Part shown: positions 7,971 to 16,578 of the stretch, in pieces
How positions within the stretch are numbered: the first letter of the stretch is position 1
Layout: the number at the start of each line of letters is the position of its first letter
Assembly: GCA_964012875.1 (NCBI GenBank)
Contig: CAXGUU010000024.1
Span: forward strand, 1 to 19,305
Length of the DNA stretch: 19,305 nucleotides
Direction: 5' to 3'
Origin: CAXGUU01 sp964012875
Lineage (GTDB): Bacteria; Pseudomonadota; Gammaproteobacteria; Ga0077536
Program-made: the position numbers and the translations under genes
Notes under the pieces: model-generated
Seen by the model: only the letters and a program-made list of their open reading frames with translations
The model's database searches: none
Told to the model about the DNA's origin: nothing

Positions 7971-9968
7971 CTACTCGCCCTGGGCTGCGAGCAACCGACT
8001 GAGTGCCGTGGGGTCTCTGAGAATATCGGTCAGCCCGATCTCATCGATTACCGGCACACCAAGCTGTTCCGCTTTAGTGAGCTTCGAGCCGGCATTGGCA
8101 CCGGCAAACAGACAGGAAGTTTTTTTTGATATCGAGCTGGAAACTTTGGCACCGAGATCCTGAAGATGCGCCTTGGCCTCGTCTCGCTTCATCGATGAAA
8201 GTGTACCGGTAATCACGCACGTCACGCCTTCCAGCGGTCCCGCACCTGCCGGTACCCGCGCCTCGTATTCGGGCCAGTGCACGCCATAAGCCTTCAATTT
8301 ATCCAACAGCGTCTGGTTTTCCGGCGAAGCGAACCAGCCCGCGACGTGTTTTGCGACTATTGGCCCGACGTCCTCGATGCCCTTGAGGGCCTCATCCGAG
8401 GCCGATCCAAGCGCCGCGTGGCTACCAAACCTTGCGGCGAGGCTCCTTGCAGTGGCTTCGCCGACTTCACGAATCCCTAGCGCGTAAATCAGTCGCTCAA
8501 ACGTCGTTTCCCGGCTCGCCGCAATCGCGTTGACGAGATTCGTCGACGATTTTTTGCCCATGCGTTCAAGTCCGGCAAGCGTTTCTGCATCAAGGGTAAA
8601 CAGGTCGGCGGCATCCGCAATCAGGTCCGCTTCGACCAGTTGCTGCACCAGCTTGTCGCCCAGCCCTTCGATATCGAACGCGCGCCGGGAGGCAAAGTGG
8701 ATTATCGACTGTCTCAGCTGCGCGCGTTCTGCTTCCGGCACATGTTCCGGCATGACGTACGGCACCGTGTTGGCGGGGCGGGATTCTTCCACGACCCGAA
8801 CAATTTCGGGAATGACTTCGCCGGCCCGGCGCACGACGACCTTGTCGCCGACCCTAACATCTTTGCGCGCGATTTCGTCGGCATTGTGCAGGGTCGCATT
8901 GGTAATCGTGACACCGCCAACAAAAACCGGTTCTAGCCTCGCCACCGGCGTCAGCACGCCGGTCCGTCCGACCTGAACATCGATCGCAAGTACCCGGGTC
9001 GTCCGCTCGTCTGGCGGGAACTTCAGGGCCACCGCCCACCGAGGCGCCCGCGACACCTGTCCCAGGCTTTGCTGCGCTGTAACGGCATTGACCTTGTAGA
9101 CGACGCCATCAATTTCGTACCCGAGTTGCGCTCTTTCACTCGCGATGGACCTGAAAAATTCGAGCCCAGCTTTTTCGCCGCGTACCACGGTGGCTTTGTC
9201 TGAAACGCGAAATCTCAATTCTCTCAGGTATGCCAGGGCCCCGGCTTGGGTCGGTGGACGTTCGATGCCCTCGAGTAGGCCAATGCCATAACAGCAAATG
9301 GTTAAGGGACGAGTCGCTGTGATACGTGGATCAAGCTGGCGCAGGCTTCCGGCTGCGGCATTGCGCGGATTTGCGAATACCTTTTCGCCGGCTTCTTCCT
9401 GGCGCGCGTTGAGCACATCGAACCCGGCTTTTTCCATATAGATTTCGCCACGCACTTCGAGTGTGCGGGGCGCCTGTCCTACATCCAGGCTCAAGGGTAT
9501 CGCGCGTATGGTGCGCACGTTGTGGCTGACATCCTCACCATGGACACCGTCACCGCGCGTTGCAGCGCGAACGAACTCGCCGTTTTCATAAAGCAGGCTG
9601 ATCGCAAGTCCGTCCAGCTTGGGTTCGGCCGCGAATTCGACTTCGTCCGTGTCCAGGCTCTCACTGACGCGCCGGTAAAATCCTGAAAATTCCGACTCGT
9701 CCAAGGCGTTCGCCAGCGACAGCATCGGAATGGCATGCTGCACCGTCGCGAACTGCTTTGATGGCGCCGCACCCACGCGCTGGGTCGGTGAATTGGGAGC
9801 ATGCAGCTCCGGAAAACGCCGCTCAAGAGCTTCGAGCTCACGCAACATGAGGTCGTATTCGGCATCCGGGAGAACCGGATCGTCGAGAACGTAGTAGGCG
9901 TGATTGTGTCGGTTTAACTCGGCGCGTAAAGTCTCAGCCCGAAGCTTGTTGGAATCATCCGCCGGCAT
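7971..9968 (-). CDS. ligA: NAD-dependent DNA ligase LigA (zinc finger apparently absent)
   Basis: Seals nicks between Okazaki fragments using NAD. The 665-residue protein has the Ia domain (YYVLDDPVLPDAEYD), the adenylation motif EPKLDG with Lys117, RGDGVHGEDV, RGEIYM, the OB fold (VQVGRTGVLTPVARLEP), helix-hairpin-helix repeats (LERMGKKS, YALGIREVGEATA, IEDVGPIVA) and a C-terminal BRCT domain (GVTCVITGTL onward). Between residues 401 and 425, where LigA normally has a four-Cys zinc finger, there is no cysteine and the segment is about 20 residues shorter than in E. coli. The start ATG overlaps the zipA stop by 14 bases, so translation is coupled. An A8 run lies in the BRCT part (8120-8127). 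Everything else looks full length. Confidence 0.97.
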   Translation of the reverse strand: MPADDSNKLRAETLRAELNRHNHAYYVLDDPVLPDAEYDLMLRELEALERRFPELHAPNSPTQRVGAAPSKQFATVQHAIPMLSLANALDESEFSGFYRRVSESLDTDEVEFAAEPKLDGLAISLLYENGEFVRAATRGDGVHGEDVSHNVRTIRAIPLSLDVGQAPRTLEVRGEIYMEKAGFDVLNARQEEAGEKVFANPRNAAAGSLRQLDPRITATRPLTICCYGIGLLEGIERPPTQAGALAYLRELRFRVSDKATVVRGEKAGLEFFRSIASERAQLGYEIDGVVYKVNAVTAQQSLGQVSRAPRWAVALKFPPDERTTRVLAIDVQVGRTGVLTPVARLEPVFVGGVTITNATLHNADEIARKDVRVGDKVVVRRAGEVIPEIVRVVEESRPANTVPYVMPEHVPEAERAQLRQSIIHFASRRAFDIEGLGDKLVQQLVEADLIADAADLFTLDAETLAGLERMGKKSSTNLVNAIAASRETTFERLIYALGIREVGEATARSLAARFGSHAALGSASDEALKGIEDVGPIVAKHVAGWFASPENQTLLDKLKAYGVHWPEYEARVPAGAGPLEGVTCVITGTLSSMKRDEAKAHLQDLGAKVSSSISKKTSCLFAGANAGSKLTKAEQLGVPVIDEIGLTDILRDPTALSRLLAAQGE

Positions 9969-10821
9969 TCTTGTAGCGTTGCGCGATTTGTCGCATTTGG
10001 GCGATCTGAATGTTGCTCAATGGCGAACGCGGGCCGGCAAAGACTTCGCCGCCGACGAGTTCGCTCAAGCGTTGCGCACTGTTTAGCAATAGCTCAAACG
10101 CGACCGCGCCGTCGAGGGGGCCTGGTAGCTGTATGAACAATGCAACACCTGTGGTCCGAAACGCTTCAATCTTGGACAACTCGAAAGTCCCAGGCTCAAA
10201 CATGTTCGCCGCCTGGAAGACCGCGGTGTCGCACTTCAGGTCACCACTGCCGAAGTGGTGAAAAATATCCATCTCTCCGTGGACCATGCCAACCGCGTTC
10301 AGTGCGCTGATGACATCGGTTCCGATGAATTCTTTGCCGTCATGGGCGCGAATGTATAGCGTCAGTAGGCCCGTGTCCGGCATCTCCCCGGAGATCGATT
10401 CCGGCAGCATGTTGCCCAGTGTTTGGGTCGTGCCGACTTCTTCGCCGGCCGCACCGAATAAATCCATCTGGTCGGTGCGAATGCGCTCATTGGTCAGTTC
10501 GTCGGTCGCTTCAATGTCGTTGATCACCCGCGGCAGATCGTCAACTGAAGCTTTCTGCGGCGGCAGCACGACTTCGTTGGGGATGTCCCGCAGCGTGGGC
10601 GGCAGTTGGGTGGGGAATCCACGTGCCTCGATCTGCGGGGAATCGGTCGTCTCGGTGAGTTCGTCTTCCGTGTGATCGAGGATGACGTCTTGCATGTCGA
10701 GGCGTGAAAAGCGACGCTGAAACGATGCCCGCGCCTGGCGCCTGCGAATTACTCCGGTTGCAAACCAGACGCCCGCTATGATCACGACTCCAACAATGAT
10801 CAGTACGATGCGTAATGACAT
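9955..10821 (-). CDS. zipA: Cell division protein ZipA
   Basis: Inner-membrane protein that anchors FtsZ at the division site. The 288-residue product has an N-terminal membrane anchor (LRIVLIIVGVVIIAGVWFA, residues 3-21), a basic stretch (RRRQAR), a long acidic and proline-containing linker, and a C-terminal FtsZ-binding domain from about residue 150 (LLTLYIRAHDGKEFIGTDVI, later MFEPGTFE and GVALFIQLPGPLDGAVAFEL). An AGGA ribosome binding site sits about 7 bases before the ATG. It starts 30 bases after the smc stop and overlaps ligA, the gammaproteobacterial smc-zipA-ligA order. Confidence 0.95.
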   Translation of the reverse strand: MSLRIVLIIVGVVIIAGVWFATGVIRRRQARASFQRRFSRLDMQDVILDHTEDELTETTDSPQIEARGFPTQLPPTLRDIPNEVVLPPQKASVDDLPRVINDIEATDELTNERIRTDQMDLFGAAGEEVGTTQTLGNMLPESISGEMPDTGLLTLYIRAHDGKEFIGTDVISALNAVGMVHGEMDIFHHFGSGDLKCDTAVFQAANMFEPGTFELSKIEAFRTTGVALFIQLPGPLDGAVAFELLLNSAQRLSELVGGEVFAGPRSPLSNIQIAQMRQIAQRYKNAGG

Positions 10822-10851
10822 GTTCGATTCCTGATCATACTGACTGACCGA

Positions 10852-13800
10852 CTACGCTGATTGCGCCAGTTCCACCGCTTCTTCCATGTTGACCGATACT
10901 AATCGCGAAACACCGGCTTCCTGCATCGTCACACCAACCAACTGCTCAGCAATTTCCATCGTAATCTTATTATGAGAAATAAACAGGAATTGAATATTCT
11001 GCGACATAGTCGTGAGCATGTCAGTCAACCGCACCACATTGGCGTCATCAAGCGGCGCGTCGACCTCGTCGAGCAGGCAAAATGGCGCCGGGTTCAATTC
11101 GAAAATTGAAAACACAAACGCCAGCGCGGTCAGCGCTTTCTCACCGCCAGACAGCAGGTGAATCGTGCTGTTGCGTTTGCCCGGCGGTCGGGCCATGACC
11201 GTCACGCCGGTCTCGAGCAGGTCATCTCCGGTCAGTTCCAGGTAGGCGTGGCCACCGCCAAACAGTATCGGAAACATGGCCTGCAAACCGTTATTGACCT
11301 TGTCGTAGGTTTCTTTGAAACGAGTCCGGGTCTCCCGATCGATTTTCCGGATCGCCTCCTTCAGCGTCTCCAACGCCTCAGTCAGATCGCTGAACTGCTG
11401 ATCTAGGTACGTCTTGCGCTCGGACAACTGGTTAAACTCGTCAATGGCCGCAAGGTTGATCGGGCCCAGGCGCGAAATACGGTCGCCCAAACGCTTGATT
11501 TCAGTCTCGACACTGGCCTGGTCTTCCTCAACTCCGAGCGCTTCGACGGTCTGATCGAGGTTTTCCTCAGTTTGCTCGAATCGACTGAGCAACTCCTGCA
11601 GGCGGACTTCGATGGCGCGCTGATCAAGACGTGCCTGTTCGAGGCGCTGTTGCTGCGCGCTGACGCCTTGCTCGATCGCAGTACGTTGCGTTTCCGCCTG
11701 ACGCAAAGTTTCCTCGAATTCGCCGAGCTGACGGCGCGCTTCAGTAACTTTGGTTTCGGTTTCGAGTTTCAGTTTCAGTGTTGATTCGAGTTCGGATTCC
11801 ATCTGCTCGCGTGGCGTCCTCAACCCCGACATCGCCGCTTCGAGCTCATCGATGCGGTTGGTCGTTTGCACTTGTACTTCCTGATCGCGCATCAAAGTAG
11901 CGGCGAGGGACTCGGCCCGTGCGCGTTCGGCCTGCAGCTTGAGTTCAAGTGCGTGAGCAGCTTCGCGGCAGCTTTTCCAGTTCTCGCGCTCGGTATCGAG
12001 TTCGTTCTGAATATCGCTCCGCCGTTCAACCAGGTGGTCCCGATTACTACCGTGTTCACGCAATTTCCGCTCTGCGCCGCGTTGCTCGTCGCGAAGTGCC
12101 GCGATCGACTCCTGGTTTTCGTTCGACTGCTGCCCGATTCGATCAAGTTCGGCGCGCACGTCTGCCGCACGTGCCTGGCGACGGCCGTACTCCGCCTCTA
12201 CCTGGCTGAGTCCTTCACGATCCGTGCTGACCTGGGTGACCAGTTGATCCAGTTCGGCTGTCAGTCGGTGTTCTTCCTCTTCCTCTTCGCGATAGCGCGA
12301 CTGCGCCTGGTCGAGCTGCTGCCGCAGATTCGCGACGTCCGCGGTGTGTTGTTCAATCGTGGTATCGAGTTCCGCGATGCGCCTCTCGCGGGTCAGCACA
12401 TTGTCCTCTCGTTCTTCGCGCCCTCTGAATTGGGTCCAAGTATCACCGAGCAAGGTGCCGTCTCGCATGACGACCACTTCATGTGGCTGTATTCGAGCAC
12501 GAAGCTGTTGGGCGGTCTGAAGGTCCGGGGCTGTGTAGACGCCGACGAGCATGGATTTCAATTCCTGTGGTCCGCGTACGTGGCGCATCAGCAGAGCTTC
12601 ATCACTGTTGTCCAGGCTGGTCACTGCCGCTTCGCCGCGTGCTATCAAGGTGACTCGGCCACCGGGACGGCTAGTGGTCGGAAGCTCAAGGCCGTTGAGC
12701 AGATTGTCCCCATACAACGTGCCCAACGGTATGCGCAAAACAGCTTCCAACGCCAACTCCCAGCCTGGTTCAATGTCAATGAATTCGGCCAGACGTCCGG
12801 CGGTTTCGAGACCCGCATCCCTAAGCCAGTTTTCGATCGCTTCCTGGTCACCGCCAAAGGCATCTTCCTGCAGTGCTGTCAATGAAGCCAGCCGCCCGCG
12901 TTGTGATTCGAGGTCGCTTTGTAATTCGTGCAGGGCCGAAGTCAGCGTCTGGATAGCGTCGCGGCTCTGCGTAAGATTGCCGCGAACGGCGTTTCTCTCT
13001 GAAAAAATTCGGCGGCGCGATTGTTCGTGTTCCTCAAGGGTGGCCTTGAGTCCATTGAGCCTTGTTTCGAGTTCGCTGGTATCGATGCGGCCAGCCTCTT
13101 CGTCCAATACCGAACGCCGGGTTTCGTGATCGGCAACATCGGCAAGCAGGTGCTCTAGCCGAATCTGCGCGGCATGTTCGCGCTGCGCCAGTTCCGTGTG
13201 TTCGCGATTGAACACATCCCATTCATGCTGCCACGCCTCGAGTTTGCCTTCGGCAGCCTGCAATTCCGTGGTCGCAGCTTCCTCGCGCTCCCGGGAGCGT
13301 GCGGAATCCGGTTCCAACGCCGCGATTGACTGTCTGATTCTGGCAATCTGATGCTCAAGTTCGCCAATCGTCTGTTTTGCCTGCTCTGCACGAGCGCGGG
13401 ATTGCTGAAGCTCCTGGGCCAGTGTCTGTTCGCGTTCGTCGGCGTGCTTAATTGCCTGTTCAACCCGGGTGATGTCGTTGCTGTGGCGGTAGAATTCCGA
13501 TTGCACTTTGTTGAATGATTCGGTCGCCTCCGACTGTGCTTCGCGAAAGTTCGTTTGGTTGGCCTCGATTTCACGCAGGCGCGCAACTTCGGCTTCAAGT
13601 TCCGTCGCCCTGTCTTCGGCGATTTTGCGCGCCTGCTCGCCTTCACCGGACAGTGTGTTCCAGCGCACCGCCAGCAATTTCGCTTCGAGTTTGCGTTCTT
13701 CCGCCTTGAGCACCTGGTATCGCTCCGCCGCTCGCGCCTGTCGCTGCAAATGATTGAGCTGCTTTTGAAGCTCCTCGCGAATATCGTTCAGGCGTTCAAT

Positions 13801-14370
13801 GTTTTCGTCGGTATGGCGCATTCGATTTTCGGTCTCGCGCCGGCGCTCTTTGTACTTCGAAATCCCGGCCGCTTCCTCGAGGAACGAGCGTAGCTCCTCC
13901 GGACGGGCTTCAATAACGCGGGAGATCATGCCCTGCTCGATGACCGAATAACCGCGCGCACCGATACCGGTGCCAAGGAATACATTGGTAATGTCTTTTC
14001 GGCGGCAGCGCGCACCGTTCAGAAAATAATTGGAGACGGAATCCCGACTGACCGTACGTTTAATCGAAATTTCGCCGAATCCCGCGTACTGGCCACCGAT
14101 CGCACCATCGGTGTTGTCGAATACGATCTCGACGGTCGCCTGGCCCACAGGTTTACGGGAATTGGAGCCGTTAAAGATCATGTCCGACATCGAATCGCCG
14201 CGCAGGTGCTTGGCGGAACTCTCGCCCATGACCCAAATCAGCGCATCGATAATGTTGGACTTGCCGCAGCCGTTCGGACCGACCACCCCATTGAGGTTGC
14301 CGGGGAGTGTGAGGGTTGTGGGGTCGACGAAGGATTTGAAGCCGGAGATCTTGATTCTGTTAATGCGCAT
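10852..14370 (-). CDS. smc: Chromosome segregation ATPase SMC
   Basis: Condensin ATPase that compacts and segregates the chromosome. The 1172-residue protein has the Walker A motif GPNGCGKSN (31-39), a long coiled coil rich in Glu, Arg, Gln and Ala, a hinge at roughly 500-640 (PGWELALEAVLRIPLGTLYG and the following region), the second coiled coil, then the ABC signature LSGGEK (from 1073) and Walker B CLLDE (1098-1102) followed by VDAPLDDANV. Length is normal for bacterial SMC. This is the bacterial SMC type, not MukB. It is the first gene of smc-zipA-ligA; scpA and scpB are not in view. Confidence 0.97.
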   Translation of the reverse strand: MRINRIKISGFKSFVDPTTLTLPGNLNGVVGPNGCGKSNIIDALIWVMGESSAKHLRGDSMSDMIFNGSNSRKPVGQATVEIVFDNTDGAIGGQYAGFGEISIKRTVSRDSVSNYFLNGARCRRKDITNVFLGTGIGARGYSVIEQGMISRVIEARPEELRSFLEEAAGISKYKERRRETENRMRHTDENIERLNDIREELQKQLNHLQRQARAAERYQVLKAEERKLEAKLLAVRWNTLSGEGEQARKIAEDRATELEAEVARLREIEANQTNFREAQSEATESFNKVQSEFYRHSNDITRVEQAIKHADEREQTLAQELQQSRARAEQAKQTIGELEHQIARIRQSIAALEPDSARSREREEAATTELQAAEGKLEAWQHEWDVFNREHTELAQREHAAQIRLEHLLADVADHETRRSVLDEEAGRIDTSELETRLNGLKATLEEHEQSRRRIFSERNAVRGNLTQSRDAIQTLTSALHELQSDLESQRGRLASLTALQEDAFGGDQEAIENWLRDAGLETAGRLAEFIDIEPGWELALEAVLRIPLGTLYGDNLLNGLELPTTSRPGGRVTLIARGEAAVTSLDNSDEALLMRHVRGPQELKSMLVGVYTAPDLQTAQQLRARIQPHEVVVMRDGTLLGDTWTQFRGREEREDNVLTRERRIAELDTTIEQHTADVANLRQQLDQAQSRYREEEEEEHRLTAELDQLVTQVSTDREGLSQVEAEYGRRQARAADVRAELDRIGQQSNENQESIAALRDEQRGAERKLREHGSNRDHLVERRSDIQNELDTERENWKSCREAAHALELKLQAERARAESLAATLMRDQEVQVQTTNRIDELEAAMSGLRTPREQMESELESTLKLKLETETKVTEARRQLGEFEETLRQAETQRTAIEQGVSAQQQRLEQARLDQRAIEVRLQELLSRFEQTEENLDQTVEALGVEEDQASVETEIKRLGDRISRLGPINLAAIDEFNQLSERKTYLDQQFSDLTEALETLKEAIRKIDRETRTRFKETYDKVNNGLQAMFPILFGGGHAYLELTGDDLLETGVTVMARPPGKRNSTIHLLSGGEKALTALAFVFSIFELNPAPFCLLDEVDAPLDDANVVRLTDMLTTMSQNIQFLFISHNKITMEIAEQLVGVTMQEAGVSRLVSVNMEEAVELAQSA

Positions 14371-14477
14371 GGGCGCACAGCATACCCAACGCCATCGCCC
14401 CGCACAATCGTAACGCGGGCGCGTTCATGGTGCTGTAACTGATTGTATTAAAAAAGAAAAAAGAATATCCTCGGAGT

Positions 14478-14524
14478 CATCCAAAAAGCCCTTCGGCCAT
14501 GCGTTTTCGAGCTTCCAAAAAGGC
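14478..14524. repeat. Pair of short direct repeats upstream of queF
   Basis: The 9-mer TCCAAAAAG occurs at 14480-14488 and again at 14514-14522, exactly 34 bases (about three helical turns) apart. Flanking bases also partly agree (C, A or T, the 9-mer, C or G, C). They lie between smc and queF, after an A-rich tract at 14449-14465. Helically phased repeats before a start can be operator half-sites, but two copies of an A-rich 9-mer may be chance. Confidence 0.3.
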
Positions 14525-14544
14525 TTGGGAAGATCGAGCAAATC

Positions 14545-14548
14545 AGGA
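14545..14548 (+). promoter_or_regulatory. Ribosome binding site that fixes the queF start
   Basis: AGGA lies 7 bases before the ATG at 14556. The upstream ATG at 14499 in the same frame has no comparable site, and starting at 14556 gives the usual length of short QueF proteins. Confidence 0.6.
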
Positions 14549-14555
14549 TCAGCAG

Positions 14556-14951
14556 ATGAATAACAAACCCAGTCGAACACTCGAAATTTTCGACAATCCG
14601 GCGCCCGGGCGCGATTACCGGATTGATATACGCCTGCCTGAATTCACCTGTCTGTGCCCGCTCACCGGACAGCCTGATTTCGCCGAAATGAGCCTCGCCT
14701 ACATCCCTGATCGTGCCTGCATCGAGCTCAAGGCGCTAAAGCTCTACATCTGGTCCTTTCGTGATGACGGGGCTTTTCATGAAGCGGTCACCAATACTAT
14801 TCTCGATGACATCGTGACGGCCTGCGCCCCTCGATTCGCGCGTCTGACTGCGCGATTCAATGTCCGAGGAGGCACCTACCCGACCATCGTCGCCGAACAT
14901 CGGCAGTCCGACTGGCGACCTGCGGAAAGCAGTGTGGTGCCACCGCTATGA
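14556..14951 (+). CDS. queF: NADPH-dependent 7-cyano-7-deazaguanine reductase QueF
   Basis: Reduces preQ0 to preQ1 in queuosine synthesis. With the ATG at 14556 the protein has 131 residues, the short single-domain form. The catalytic motif is FTCLCPLTGQPDF with nucleophile Cys34 and Asp41 seven residues later, as in characterised QueF enzymes. The family motif ELKALKLYIWSF starts at Glu57, and the substrate-binding pair His75-Glu76 follows in GAFHE. The frame is open back to an ATG at 14499, but the extra residues do not resemble the family. The stop overlaps the cysZ start as ATGA (14948-14951), so this is the first gene of a coupled queF-cysZ-gluQ unit. No preQ1 riboswitch is evident upstream. 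Confidence 0.95.
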   Translation: MNNKPSRTLEIFDNPAPGRDYRIDIRLPEFTCLCPLTGQPDFAEMSLAYIPDRACIELKALKLYIWSFRDDGAFHEAVTNTILDDIVTACAPRFARLTARFNVRGGTYPTIVAEHRQSDWRPAESSVVPPL

Positions 14952-15706
14952 GCAGCACGGACAACCTGATGGAGACGACCCAGGGCGGTTTCGTAGCCGG
15001 CGTACGTCACGCCCTGCAGGGTTTCAGTCTGATCTCAAAACCAGGCATTCGGGGATTCGTCGTGATTCCGCTCGTGATCAACATCGTGTTGTTCGCCGGC
15101 GCTATCTTTGGTGTCAGTTCACTACTCGATACCGCGATTGATCGCTACCTCGACAGCTGGCCAGAGTGGATTCAATGGGTCGTCTGGCTGCTGTTCGCGG
15201 TGCTCGCTGCGATTACGGTGTTCTTTACCTTCACACTGATCGCGAACATTGTCGCGAGCCCGTTCAATGGCATGCTGGCACAAGCGGTGGAACGCCACCT
15301 CAGCGATAACCTAACCGAAGCGCCGTTTTCAATGAAACGGATGCTTGCCGATTTCCGCAGGACCATCGTCGCCGAACTCCGAAAGCTGTTGTACATCGCT
15401 TTGCGCGCCCTGCCATTGCTGGTCTTGAGCATTATTCCAGGCTTAAACGTGGGTGCGCCCTTGTTGTGGCTCCTGTTCGGTGCCTGGATGTTATGTCTCG
15501 AATATCTCGATTGCCCGCTCGGCAACCACAGTGCTTTTTTCCCCGCTGTCATTGAAGAAATGCGCGCCCGTCGCCGGCTGGCGCTCGGATTCGGCAGCAT
15601 GATGACAGTCATGACCATGATTCCCGTGTTGAACTTTCTGGCCATACCCGTCGGTGTGGCCGGCGCGACCAGCCTCTATTGCGCACGCATTCGCTCGAAC
15701 ACATGA
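14948..15706 (+). CDS. cysZ: CysZ/EI24-type sulfate transporter membrane protein
   Basis: Inner-membrane protein of the CysZ family, which in E. coli brings sulfate into the cell for cysteine synthesis. The 252 residues align with CysZ across their length: GFSLISKPGIRGFVVIPLVI, the PEWIQWVVWLLFAV helix, NIVASPFNGMLAQAVE, the helix pair LPLLVLSIIPGLNVGAP and LLWLLFGAWMLCLEYLDCPL, and the C-terminal MMTVMTMIPVLNFLAIPVGV. Several long hydrophobic segments show it is polytopic. It overlaps queF and gluQ by four bases each. No other cys gene is near, so its link to sulfur uptake here rests on family membership. Confidence 0.92.
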   Translation: MSSTDNLMETTQGGFVAGVRHALQGFSLISKPGIRGFVVIPLVINIVLFAGAIFGVSSLLDTAIDRYLDSWPEWIQWVVWLLFAVLAAITVFFTFTLIANIVASPFNGMLAQAVERHLSDNLTEAPFSMKRMLADFRRTIVAELRKLLYIALRALPLLVLSIIPGLNVGAPLLWLLFGAWMLCLEYLDCPLGNHSAFFPAVIEEMRARRRLALGFGSMMTVMTMIPVLNFLAIPVGVAGATSLYCARIRSNT

Positions 15707-16578
15707 CAGCCCGCGTGGTGGGCCGCTTTGCGCCGTCGCCCACCGGCCCACTGCATTTCGGATCGGTTATAGCGGCCGTCGGCAGTTATCTCAATGCCAG
15801 GGCCCAGGGCGGTCATTGGCTGGTCCGCATCGACGACATCGATCCGCCGCGCGAAGTCGACGGCGCCGCGGACGAAATTCTGCGCGTGCTCGAAGCTCTT
15901 GCTCTGTACTGGGATGGTGCCGTGGTTTATCAAAGTCGGCGCCACGAGGCCTACAGGGGCGCACTCGAAAAGCTGTGGGCACAAGACCAGCTGTTTCGCT
16001 GCGATTGCACGCGGCGGCTGCTCGGCACGGCCCCCTACCCCGGCACCTGCCTTAAGCGTGGCTTGTCATCGCCGGAGGGCACCGCCATTCGTCTTAAAAC
16101 CGAAGCGGGTTCGATCGCAGTCGATGACCAGGTTCAGGGTCTGTACGAGGGCGACTTAAGCGCGACCACTGGCGATTTTATTGTGCAGCGGCGCGATGGT
16201 CTGTACGCCTATCACCTTGCCGTCGTTGTCGATGACGCTGACAGCGGCATCACCGAAGTCATACGCGGCGTCGACCTCATGCCGTCGACGCTCCAGCAAG
16301 TCTGGCTGCAGCAATGCCTAGGGCTGAGGACCCCCGGCTACGGCCATTTACCCGTAGCACTGGATGACGACGGTAACAAACTCAGTAAGCAGACTGGAGC
16401 CGAACCCGTGCAATCATCGCGTGCGCCGGAGGTGATGAGCAATGCACTGAAATTCCTGGGCCTGCATTTGCCGGACGGTGTCGTTGATGCGCCCGTCCAG
16501 GACCAGCTTCAATATGCGCTCGAGCGTTGGGACGTCGCCGCGCTTCGCGACATGCCGGATAAGTCTCAGTCAGCCTGA
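15703..16578 (+). CDS. gluQ: Glutamyl-queuosine tRNA(Asp) synthetase
   Basis: Truncated glutamyl-tRNA synthetase paralogue that attaches glutamate to the queuosine in the anticodon of tRNA(Asp). The 291-residue product starts MTARVVGRFAPSPTGPLHFG and has the HIGH-type motif as HFGS (18-21), the zinc-site region RCDCTRR...YPGTC that is typical of GluQ, and the KMSKS-type motif as KLSKQ. It lacks an anticodon-binding domain, as expected for GluQ. I chose the ATG at 15703 because it overlaps the cysZ stop as ATGA; an ATG at 15679 would extend 24 bases into cysZ. dksA, the usual upstream neighbour in E. coli, is not present. The last 13 bases overlap thrH on the other strand. Confidence 0.96.
   Translation: MTARVVGRFAPSPTGPLHFGSVIAAVGSYLNARAQGGHWLVRIDDIDPPREVDGAADEILRVLEALALYWDGAVVYQSRRHEAYRGALEKLWAQDQLFRCDCTRRLLGTAPYPGTCLKRGLSSPEGTAIRLKTEAGSIAVDDQVQGLYEGDLSATTGDFIVQRRDGLYAYHLAVVVDDADSGITEVIRGVDLMPSTLQQVWLQQCLGLRTPGYGHLPVALDDDGNKLSKQTGAEPVQSSRAPEVMSNALKFLGLHLPDGVVDAPVQDQLQYALERWDVAALRDMPDKSQSA

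Noticed and set aside
8120..8127. A8 run in ligA as a phase-variation or frameshift site
   Set aside because: It encodes part of Ser-Lys-Lys-Thr in a conserved BRCT context and no meaningful alternative frame product follows; single runs of this length are common.
11866..12885. 339-codon open frame on the plus strand inside smc
   Set aside because: It is fully antisense to the coiled-coil and hinge coding region of smc, whose codon bias opens the opposite frames. The translation shows no family features and no ribosome binding site was seen.
14371..14555. Possible preQ1 riboswitch before queF
   Set aside because: The A-rich tract is suggestive, but the pairing and the CUA/AAAAAACUA-type core of known preQ1 aptamers could not be found.
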